Positions 1 through 6,001 of a stretch of 8,812 nucleotides of DNA are shown one piece after another. The stretch is taken from NCBI GenBank assembly GCA_003506275.1, contig DOBD01000323.1, positions 8,321 through 17,132 on the forward strand, in the 5' to 3' direction. Made by a program: the position numbers and the translations under genes. The notes below the pieces were generated by a model, which was given only the letters and a program-made list of their open reading frames with translations, searched no databases and was not told the origin of the DNA. The DNA is from Bacteroidales bacterium. GTDB taxonomy: Bacteria; Bacteroidota; Bacteroidia; Bacteroidales; UBA1402. Numbering within the stretch: the stretch's first letter is position 1; every line of letters begins with the position of its first letter.

Positions 1-1
1 T

Positions 2-703
2 GGTTCGGAAGCCGCTATTGAAGCCGCCGACATGGCTATGTTGGCCACCATCCGTAAAGACATCATCGAACAACTCATACCCAGGGTCAAAGCCAAGCAA
101 AAAACCGAAGTGGCCGCCCTTTTCAACGACGCCATCACCTATCATGTCAATCCGACGGGAAAATTCGTTATCGGCGGTCCTCACGGGGATACCGGTTTGA
201 CAGGCCGTAAAATCATCGTAGACACCTATGGTGGCAAGGGAGCCCACGGCGGTGGTGCCTTTTCAGGCAAAGATCCCTCGAAAGTCGACCGTTCAGCCGC
301 ATACGCAGCCAGGCATATTGCCAAAAACCTGGTAGCAGCCGGTGTAGCCGACGAAGTGCTGGTTCAAGTTTCCTATGCAATTGGTGTAGCCAAACCCATG
401 AACCTTTACGTAAACACCTTCGGAAGTTCCCACGTTGGTCTTACCGACGGCGAATTGGCTGAGCGTCTGCTGAACCTCTTCGATATGCGCCCCAAAGCCA
501 TCGAACAACGGCTGAAACTGCGCTACCCCATCTATTCGGAAACGGCGGCTTACGGTCACATGGGCAGGGAACCCAAGGTGGTCAGCAAGACGTTCCGTTC
601 CCGCTACGAGCAGGAGGGCGAAAAAACCATGGAAGTCGAACTCTTCACCTGGGAAAAGCTCGACTATGTCAATGCCATCAAGCAAGCTGTAGGATTACAG
701 TAA
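2..703 (+). CDS. metK: S-adenosylmethionine synthetase MetK, C-terminal part (5' end outside window)
   Basis: MetK makes S-adenosylmethionine from methionine and ATP in the cytoplasm, releasing phosphate and pyrophosphate. The reading frame is open from base 2, so the start lies upstream; 233 residues are visible, the central and C-terminal parts of a protein that is usually about 385-430 residues. Visible hallmarks are [20 protein letters not shown], the glycine-rich loop [20 protein letters not shown] whose two lysines and aspartate match the active-site residues of the E. coli enzyme, [10 protein letters not shown], and the late motif [16 protein letters not shown]. The motif order is unbroken and nothing looks degenerate. 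The loop is preceded by KGAH where E. coli has MARH, which I take as a lineage variant. The gene ends with TAA and converges on the DUF4294-type gene, with a shared hairpin between them. The family call is secure. Confidence 0.97.
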   Translation, partial: GSEAAIEAADMAMLATIRKDIIEQLIPRVKAKQKTEVAALFNDAITYHVNPTGKFVIGGPHGDTGLTGRKIIVDTYGGKGAHGGGAFSGKDPSKVDRSAAYAARHIAKNLVAAGVADEVLVQVSYAIGVAKPMNLYVNTFGSSHVGLTDGELAERLLNLFDMRPKAIEQRLKLRYPIYSETAAYGHMGREPKVVSKTFRSRYEQEGEKTMEVELFTWEKLDYVNAIKQAVGLQ

Positions 704-725
704 AAACCACGACCATTTCCATCTT

Positions 726-760
726 CAAGGGCAACGGTGAACACCTCACAGTTGCCCTTG
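726..760. terminator. Hairpin shared by two convergent genes, probable bidirectional terminator
   Basis: The arms CAAGGGCAAC (726-735) and GTTGCCCTTG (751-760) form a perfect 10-bp inverted repeat around a 15-nt loop that itself holds a small GGT/ACC pairing. It lies 22 bp after the metK stop, and its right arm covers the last codons of the minus-strand gene that stops at 746. Neither direction has a T-tract after the stem, so it is not a textbook intrinsic terminator. It may end transcription weakly or protect 3' ends on both sides. The repeat is seen directly; the role is inferred from position. Confidence 0.55.
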
Positions 761-1390
761 GTCTATACGGATGATGATGCGTTCCACCATGAAGTCTTGT
801 TCGGTGGGAAAATATTCGGATTTAAGGTCGGCCCTGAACAGTTTGGCCACCCCCTGCCAGAAATGAGCGGTGAAATTACCCCTATAGGCCCTGATTAAAT
901 CGAAGGAAGATGTATTACACTGCCTGTCAATCAATTTGAGCAGTAGTTTGCCTTGGCTGTAGGTCATTTTCCGCAGAGTTGGCTCGTATTCCTTGATCAA
1001 TTCCTTTTCCATTTTTCGCAGGTGTTTTTCCCTGTCATCTGGATCTGGCATGGTTTCCAGATACTCCATCGTCTCATACAACGTGTAATACACGATTTTC
1101 GAGAGGGGATACACCTTTTTAATATCCCTTACCAATTTCCAATAATACGTTTCCTGCTTTTTGCTGGAGAATCGTTCGGGTGGAAACACAAAGATGGTTT
1201 GCAGGAAAACCATGGACAAGGTATCCCCGTCAATCACCAAAGCATACGTTGAATTCAAGGGCATACCCGGCATTCTGAGGCCATAGACGGGCTCGTACGG
1301 CAGGTTGCGCACCGTATAGTTTGCCTTGGCTACACCCGACAGCATAGCAACCAATAGACAGACAAACAGGACGGTACGACGTGTGCGCAT
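746..1390 (-). CDS. Exported DUF4294-type protein of unknown function
   Basis: The 214-residue protein begins with a signal peptide (MRTRR, then a hydrophobic stretch to about residue 19, likely cleaved near VAKA at 20-23), so it should leave the cytoplasm. The mature part has a short beta-rich segment (VIDGDTLSMVFL, 52-63), then the features I associate with the Bacteroidota family DUF4294: YYWKLVRDIKKVYPLSKIV (82-100), a charged helical stretch (117-140), and a C-terminal block with QGKLLLKLIDRQ, SSFDLI, and FWQGVAKLFRADLKSEY (146-193). No catalytic function is known to me. An in-frame ATG at 1426 would add 12 residues, but it lies upstream of the likely -7 promoter element at 1414-1421 and would put non-signal sequence ahead of the signal peptide; I therefore start at 1390. 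It is transcribed alone, divergent from the barrel gene and convergent with metK. The family name is from memory. Confidence 0.82.
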   Translation of the reverse strand: MRTRRTVLFVCLLVAMLSGVAKANYTVRNLPYEPVYGLRMPGMPLNSTYALVIDGDTLSMVFLQTIFVFPPERFSSKKQETYYWKLVRDIKKVYPLSKIVYYTLYETMEYLETMPDPDDREKHLRKMEKELIKEYEPTLRKMTYSQGKLLLKLIDRQCNTSSFDLIRAYRGNFTAHFWQGVAKLFRADLKSEYFPTEQDFMVERIIIRIDQGQL

Positions 1391-1413
1391 AGAGGAAACA
1401 GGGTTTTGGCCTA

Positions 1414-1421
1414 CAAAAATA
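1414..1421 (-). promoter_or_regulatory. Bacteroidota -7 promoter element for the DUF4294-type gene
   Basis: On the minus strand the sequence reads TATTTTTG, a full match to the phylum's TAnnTTTG -7 consensus. It lies 23 bases before the ATG at 1390, which would give a leader of roughly 15-20 nt. No convincing TTTG -33 element is seen at the expected distance. The motif is short and AT-rich, so it could occur by chance; its placement supports the start chosen for the gene. Confidence 0.5.
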
Positions 1422-1492
1422 CGCAATTTTCAGACCCCTCTTCCGTATTTATCGGGTTTCAACATTATTTAAGATTCCAACATTGGCGCCCA

Positions 1493-1527
1493 TTTGTGTT
1501 TTTTGTATTTCTTTTTTGTTATCTTTG
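1493..1527 (+). promoter_or_regulatory. Promoter (-33 TTTG, -7 TATCTTTG) of the barrel/HhH/radical SAM/mnmD operon
   Basis: TATCTTTG at 1520-1527 matches the Bacteroidota -7 consensus TAnnTTTG exactly and ends 19 bases before the ATG at 1547. A TTTG at 1493-1496, with a 23-nt spacer, is the best -33 candidate; the spacer is slightly long. The stretch between is very T-rich. Expected transcription start is near 1533, leaving a leader of about 14 nt with no Shine-Dalgarno sequence. This is the only clear promoter ahead of the four plus-strand genes. Confidence 0.6.
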
Positions 1528-1546
1528 TGTGCTATTATGCGCTTAT

Positions 1547-2368
1547 ATGAAGCACTATTGGACCCTGTTTCTTGCTCTGTCGCTGGTCCTTTTTGTCAGA
1601 GCCCAAGTCGGTACCAGCCTTGTAAAGGGCATGGCCGATGCTGCCGCTTTGGGGAGCGGTGGCCAATGCATTACCTATGAACAAGAAGCTGACCGATGGG
1701 TTAACCTGAACAGCCTGAAACCTTATGACCTGCCAGTACTCCGGGTTAATGAACTGGGAGTAGGATGGTCCTTATTGCGAGTGGTGTGGGAAATGGGATT
1801 TATTCAACAGGGGGATCAAGTTTTTTGCGAATTAGCAGGATACCTTGGGGCCAGTCGTTCACTTGGCCCCCACATGCACCTCTCTGTCACGTGTCTGTTT
1901 TATCAACGGCGAATGACAGGCTACGTCCCATCCAGGGTGGTGCCCTATCCAGATGTAACCATACTATACAAACCCTCTGCCAAACTTACGGTTGGTTGTC
2001 GGCTCATCAATCCCACAGGTTCAAGGTTACATAGGGAGGATGGCAGAAGTCAGCTATATCAGGCTGTTCACCTGGGTTTAGCCTATGAACTTCACACCAA
2101 CGTGACGTGCCTGATTGAAGGCCGAAGAGAGCCTTCTCAAGCAGCATCCCTGCACGCGGGCTTCAGGTACAACCTCGCCGACCCGATCGCACTGAGACTA
2201 GGTGTGGCCTCTCCGTTGTTCCGACGTAACGGCGTTGCCACCTATCCACTACAGCCTTGTTTTGGGATTGAAACCACCCGAAAAAAGTGCCACCTGTCCG
2301 TATCCTGGCAACTGCACGCCGCACTGGGCGCTACCACCGGAGTCTCCGTACGGTACAACATTCGTTGA
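1547..2368 (+). CDS. Predicted outer-membrane beta-barrel protein, PorV/FadL-like
   Basis: The 273-residue product starts with a clear signal peptide (MKHYWTLFLALSLVLFVRA, likely cleaved before Q20). The mature N-terminus has GMADAAALGSGGQ and then VNLNSLKPYDLPV (about residues 28-66). This resembles the 'GMG-A--A------NNPA-L' opening of PorV/PorQ/FadL-type barrels. The rest alternates hydrophobic and polar residues in short strand-like segments and ends with an aromatic strand (GVSVRYNIR), as outer-membrane barrels do. I do not recognise a named family. The frame is open back to 1406, but that extension is translation of the T-rich promoter and puts a spurious hydrophobic segment before the true signal peptide. 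An out-of-frame ATG at 1537 lies 10 nt ahead of the start. The gene stops only 4 bp before the HhH gene, so the two are probably cotranscribed and may act together at the outer membrane. Confidence 0.72.
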   Translation: MKHYWTLFLALSLVLFVRAQVGTSLVKGMADAAALGSGGQCITYEQEADRWVNLNSLKPYDLPVLRVNELGVGWSLLRVVWEMGFIQQGDQVFCELAGYLGASRSLGPHMHLSVTCLFYQRRMTGYVPSRVVPYPDVTILYKPSAKLTVGCRLINPTGSRLHREDGRSQLYQAVHLGLAYELHTNVTCLIEGRREPSQAASLHAGFRYNLADPIALRLGVASPLFRRNGVATYPLQPCFGIETTRKKCHLSVSWQLHAALGATTGVSVRYNIR

Positions 2369-2372
2369 CATC

Positions 2373-4490
2373 ATGGGAGTTAAACCTCTTTCAGCTGAGA
2401 ATGGCTGCTTGGCACGTTCAGGCGTACGGTTGCATCGGTTGTTGCTTGGATGGTTGTTGTTCCAATCAGGGTTGTGCCTGTATGCCGACAATACCAGCAT
2501 TCCCTGGGACAAGCTGTTTACGGAATTGGCAGAAAGAGCCACTGATGAAGCCACGTTGGAACGTTGGAGCGAAGCGTTGCTTGAACGAGCCGAACAACCC
2601 CTCAACCTCAACCACGCCGACAGGGATGCCCTGGAAGCCTTACCCTTTCTGTCCGCTAGTCAGGTGGAGGCACTCAGTTATTACCTTTATCGATATGGTC
2701 CCATGGAAGACGTAGCCGAATTAGCACTGGTCGAGGGGCTTGACGCTTCTACCATCGAACTGCTGATACCATTTATATGTCTTGACAAAGGCAGTCAGGA
2801 TGCAGTCTCTCCTCCAGTAGCCATACGCCTCGGCAAGCACAGTCTTCGATACGTGACGGGGCGTACCCTGGAAACCAAATCCGGGTATAAAAACACCCAC
2901 GATGGACAGGGTTACCGAGGAGATCCATGGACACAGACCCTTCGTTACAGTTTCAACGCCAAACAGCGGGTCGTGGCCGGTGTTACGTTGCAAAAGGACG
3001 CCGGTGAACCCTGGTTAACCGATAGTCGATGGCCAGACTACAGTTCCATGCATCTGATGATTAAAGACGTAGGTTTCATCAATACCCTGCTCATCGGCGA
3101 TTTCAACCTGACATTGGGACAAGGCCTGGTATGCGGGCAAGGTTTTCAACTAGGGAAAAGCCTGACGACAGTCAATGTCAACAGGAGCCAGACAGCCCTC
3201 AGACGGCATGCCTCGACGGCTGAAACCGGTTTCTTCAGAGGTATCGCCGTAGAAGGGATACTGCATGAGCGTCGACAGGGGCGGTTGACAACGTTTAAGT
3301 TGGCAAGCCTCCTTTTCGCCTCACGACTACCCACAGACGGGCGTATGGCTGGTGACACGGTAACAGGCTTTGTCACAACAGGGTTACACCGCACGCAGGC
3401 AGAAATGAATACGCGAAAAAAAACGCGTGTCTGGACGGTTGGCGGTAGAGTAAGTGCCACCTTTACAAACGGTCTGATTCAGGCAAACGCCGTAATCTGG
3501 AAGATAGATCATGCCTTGGAGCCAACCAGACAGCCTTACAATCAGTTTTCAATTCCAGGACCATCGGGCGGCAACATTTCCCTGGATGGGCGCTGGTTGC
3601 TGAAGCCATTCACGGTTTTCGGGGAACTAGCCTTAACCAACAAGCGACAATCAGCCTGTTTGGTCGGTGTCAACGTCTCCTTCTGTTCCAGCCTGAATGC
3701 ATCCCTGCTATACAGACGCTACGAACGGGGCTACCAGACACTTCATGGTCAAGCCTTCGGAGAACACACGTCTGTCAATAACGAAGAGGGCCTTTACATG
3801 GTGGCTGGCTGGGATATTGGGCCACACCTGACCCTGCATGTGAATACGGACGTCTTCCGTTTTCCCTGGCTGACCTACACGACCGATGAACCGGCCACCG
3901 GATATGAGACGGGCTTGTTGGCTACCTGGCGGTGGCCATCCAGCCGGCAGATAAGCCTGAGAAGCAACGTCAGCTCGCTGGAAAAAAACAAGCTTACTCC
4001 GGGAGACAAGATGCCGCACTTGGAAACAAACCAAAAAAGCAGCCTCAGACTACGGTATGACGAGACTTGGGGGAAATGGGAAGTGAGCACTCAATGGCAG
4101 GCTGCCTGGCTAATCAACGAATCCGAGTCGACCAAGACTGGCTTGGTGTTAACCCAATGTGTGAAACATGCCTGGAAACATCCACTCTTGGGGCTTTCTA
4201 CCGGTATTAGCTGGTTTGAGGTGTCGGATTACGCCGTCCGAATCAGCCATTATGAATCCGGGATGCCTGGAACGTTTTCCATGCCTGTTTTCGATGGCCG
4301 TGGGTGTCGTTGGCACGTCTTAGTATCGTACAGTCCCAAACCATGGTTAGACCTGTGGTTGAAAACCGGACAGTGGGTGTACGCAGACAGAGACATCGTC
4401 GGCTCAGGGCTCGAACAGGTTGCAGGGAGACAAAAGACCGACATTCAGCTCATGGTGCGTTTCAATTTGAGAAAAAGTCACTCACCATAG
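2373..4490 (+). CDS. Helix-hairpin-helix (ComEA-like) protein with large C-terminal predicted beta-barrel
   Basis: The 705-residue protein has an N-terminal hydrophobic stretch (LLLGWLLFQSGLCLYA, about 23-38) likely to be a signal peptide. A helical segment follows (44-73), then a ComEA-like helix-hairpin-helix domain at 76-137 (PLNLNHADRDALEALPFLSA, YLYRYGPMEDVAEL, EGLDASTIELLIPF). Residues from about 150 on are rich in alternating strand-like segments with aromatic residues and glycines, including IGDFNLTLGQGLV (241-253), and end with IQLMVRFNL close to the C-terminus, consistent with an outer-membrane barrel. This matches a large Bacteroidota family annotated only as HhH-domain protein. 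The start at 2373 is 4 bp after the upstream stop; the open frame back to 2202 only shadows the upstream gene. ComEA-type HhH domains bind DNA in competence systems, but here the first hairpin reads FLS instead of GIG, so DNA binding is uncertain. Confidence 0.82.
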   Translation: MGVKPLSAENGCLARSGVRLHRLLLGWLLFQSGLCLYADNTSIPWDKLFTELAERATDEATLERWSEALLERAEQPLNLNHADRDALEALPFLSASQVEALSYYLYRYGPMEDVAELALVEGLDASTIELLIPFICLDKGSQDAVSPPVAIRLGKHSLRYVTGRTLETKSGYKNTHDGQGYRGDPWTQTLRYSFNAKQRVVAGVTLQKDAGEPWLTDSRWPDYSSMHLMIKDVGFINTLLIGDFNLTLGQGLVCGQGFQLGKSLTTVNVNRSQTALRRHASTAETGFFRGIAVEGILHERRQGRLTTFKLASLLFASRLPTDGRMAGDTVTGFVTTGLHRTQAEMNTRKKTRVWTVGGRVSATFTNGLIQANAVIWKIDHALEPTRQPYNQFSIPGPSGGNISLDGRWLLKPFTVFGELALTNKRQSACLVGVNVSFCSSLNASLLYRRYERGYQTLHGQAFGEHTSVNNEEGLYMVAGWDIGPHLTLHVNTDVFRFPWLTYTTDEPATGYETGLLATWRWPSSRQISLRSNVSSLEKNKLTPGDKMPHLETNQKSSLRLRYDETWGKWEVSTQWQAAWLINESESTKTGLVLTQCVKHAWKHPLLGLSTGISWFEVSDYAVRISHYESGMPGTFSMPVFDGRGCRWHVLVSYSPKPWLDLWLKTGQWVYADRDIVGSGLEQVAGRQKTDIQLMVRFNLRKSHSP

Positions 4491-4503
4491 ACCAAAAGAT
4501 TGC

Positions 4504-4511
4504 TACCTTTA
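4504..4511 (+). promoter_or_regulatory. Possible weak internal promoter before the radical SAM gene
   Basis: TACCTTTA matches seven of the eight positions of the TAnnTTTG pattern (final G replaced by A) and lies in the 41-bp gap after the HhH stop, 20 bases before the ATG at 4532. No TTTG -33 element is found at a suitable distance. It may allow some independent expression of the radical SAM gene and mnmD, or be coincidence. Confidence 0.2.
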
Positions 4512-4531
4512 CCACCTCTAAGCCCAACAAC

Positions 4532-5314
4532 ATGCCTACCTTTCTTTTTGATAAAATCGTTTTCGGCCCCGTACACAGCCGTCGTCTTGGGGTATCTTTA
4601 GGTATCAACCTCCTGCCAGTCAACGGAAAATTATGTTCATTCGACTGTCTGTACTGTGAGTGCGGACTCAATAAGGACAACAAAGGCGGGGGAGGAATAC
4701 CTTCCAGAAGCGCCGTTAAAACAGCCCTGGAAGAGACACTTTTACACATGAAAGCCGAAGGTCAGGCTCCCGACGTCATCACCTTTGCCGGCAACGGAGA
4801 ACCAACCCTGCACCCCTCTTTTAGTCAGATTATCGATGACACCATAGCCCTGCGCGACACTTATTTCCCACACGCCCAGGTTTGTGTGTTGTCCAACGCC
4901 ACGCAACTGCATAAACCGCCTGTTCTTGAAGCCCTCAGGCGTGTCGACCAACCCATCCTCAAGTTTGACAGTGCCTTCGATACCACTGTCAAGCGCATGG
5001 ACAGGCCAGTGTCTACCACTTTCTCGGTGGCTGGCCTGGTGGAGCAACTTAAAAACTTCGGAGACAAACTCATCATTCAGACCCTGTTCACCAAGGGATC
5101 CTATCAAGGTTTGGCCTTTGACAATACCACCGATGAAGAACTGACAGCCTGGATAGAACAGCTAAAGCACATTGCCCCGGCTTCCGTAATGATTTACACC
5201 ATCGACAGGGATACACCCATCGCTGATTTGGAAAAAATACCCCTGGAAACCTTGGAAGCCATCGCAGTCAGGGTACAGCGTGAAACCGGTCTGGTTGTTT
5301 CCGTAGCAGGTTGA
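4532..5314 (+). CDS. Radical SAM enzyme of unknown substrate (COG0731-like)
   Basis: The 260-residue cytoplasmic protein has the radical SAM cluster motif CSFDCLYC (C35, C39, C42), which holds a 4Fe-4S cluster that cleaves S-adenosylmethionine to a radical. It is preceded by FGPVHSRRLGVSLGINLLP (11-29). A fourth cysteine, C44, follows at once (YCECG). FAGNGEPTLHP (about residues 86-96) fits the SAM-binding 'GGE' position, and LSNAT, LKFDS and the later IQTLF mark successive barrel strands. The protein is compact, with no obvious second cluster domain or activating-enzyme partner nearby. I recognise the general family (Bacteroidota radical SAM proteins near COG0731, distantly TYW1-like), but its reaction is unknown to me. 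The ATG at 4532 is chosen because the family motif starts right after it; the open frame back to 4304 overlaps the HhH gene and looks non-native. Three bases separate it from mnmD, which suggests cotranscription. Confidence 0.88.
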   Translation: MPTFLFDKIVFGPVHSRRLGVSLGINLLPVNGKLCSFDCLYCECGLNKDNKGGGGIPSRSAVKTALEETLLHMKAEGQAPDVITFAGNGEPTLHPSFSQIIDDTIALRDTYFPHAQVCVLSNATQLHKPPVLEALRRVDQPILKFDSAFDTTVKRMDRPVSTTFSVAGLVEQLKNFGDKLIIQTLFTKGSYQGLAFDNTTDEELTAWIEQLKHIAPASVMIYTIDRDTPIADLEKIPLETLEAIAVRVQRETGLVVSVAG

Positions 5315-5317
5315 CCC

Positions 5318-6001
5318 ATGCCAGCCGATTTCATCAAACGAGAAACCGCAGACGGTTCAGATACCCTTTACTCTGCTCGTCTTGGTGAGGCTTACCACTC
5401 CTTGAACGGCGCGTTGACCGAGTCCAGGCATGTATTTTTGGAGGCTGGTCTGCATGCCGTACACCGGAAAGATGTATGTGTATTTGAAGTAGGGTTAGGA
5501 ACAGGCCTGAACGCCTTGCTTACTTGGCAGGCCGCTGTGGCAGAGAACCTGACCATCACCTATCACAGTATCGAGGCCTTTCCACTCGATACCGCCCTTA
5601 CGTCCACCTTGCGGTTTCCCCTGGCAGCACCCAATCTGCCCGCCAATGCGTTGGCCCGCCTTCACGCAGCACCCTGGGATCAACCCTCAGCCCTTGATTC
5701 CGCCTTCACCCTGTTCAAGCACCAGGGCGATGTGCTGAAGTTCCCGTTTGCCGATTATGCACCTGGTTATGACCTGGTCTATTTTGACGCCTTTGCCCCT
5801 GATATCCAGCCCGAACTTTGGGAAGAGGCCTTGTTCAGGCGTTTGTACGATGTCATGCATGCGGGCGGTATCCTGGTGACGTATTGTGCCAAAGGAGAAG
5901 TGAGACGCCGCCTACAGCGAGCAGGTTTTATCACCGAACGGCTCCCAGGTCCTCCCGGAAAGCGTGAAATGCTGAGGGCCAGGCGTCAGAATGGCGAATA
6001 A
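5318..6001 (+). CDS. mnmD: tRNA 5-methylaminomethyl-2-thiouridine methyltransferase MnmD (stand-alone)
   Basis: MnmD transfers a methyl group from SAM to the aminomethyl group on wobble uridine 34, the last step in making mnm5(s2)U in tRNAs. The 227-residue protein has the family opening (ADGSDTLYS, 11-19; YHSLNGALTESRHVF, 26-40), the SAM-binding loop FEVGLGTGLNAL (56-67), the catalytic-region motif YFDAFAPDIQPELW (155-168), and the C-terminal GPPGKREMLRAR (211-222). In E. coli this domain is fused to the FAD oxidase domain of MnmC; here the oxidase part is absent, so this is the stand-alone form also found in other bacteria. The start is 3 bp after the radical SAM stop. Its 3' end overlaps the convergent membrane-protein gene by 16 bp. 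The call is firm; whether this organism makes the aminomethyl precursor by another route cannot be seen here. Confidence 0.93.
   Translation: MPADFIKRETADGSDTLYSARLGEAYHSLNGALTESRHVFLEAGLHAVHRKDVCVFEVGLGTGLNALLTWQAAVAENLTITYHSIEAFPLDTALTSTLRFPLAAPNLPANALARLHAAPWDQPSALDSAFTLFKHQGDVLKFPFADYAPGYDLVYFDAFAPDIQPELWEEALFRRLYDVMHAGGILVTYCAKGEVRRRLQRAGFITERLPGPPGKREMLRARRQNGE

Noticed and set aside
293..685. Open frame on the minus strand inside metK
   Set aside because: It is antisense to a clearly conserved enzyme, and its protein shows no recognisable motif.
704..745. tRNA or small RNA between metK and the DUF4294-type gene
   Set aside because: The gap is only 42 bp and holds part of a hairpin; nothing resembles a cloverleaf.
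1406..1546. N-terminal extension of the barrel protein with an apparent membrane segment
   Set aside because: The hydrophobic residues come from translating the T-rich promoter; the TATCTTTG element lies inside this stretch and a proper signal peptide starts at 1547.
2202..2372. Longer start for the HhH-barrel protein
   Set aside because: It fully overlaps the end of the barrel gene in another frame and puts non-signal sequence before the signal peptide; the ATG at 2373, 4 bp after the stop, fits better.
3708..4090. Two overlapping minus-strand open frames within the HhH-barrel gene
   Set aside because: Both are antisense to a continuous 705-residue coding frame and show no family motif or promoter.
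4304..4531. Longer start for the radical SAM protein
   Set aside because: The extension overlaps the HhH gene, is very arginine-rich, as expected of an out-of-frame reading, and precedes the normal family start at 4532.
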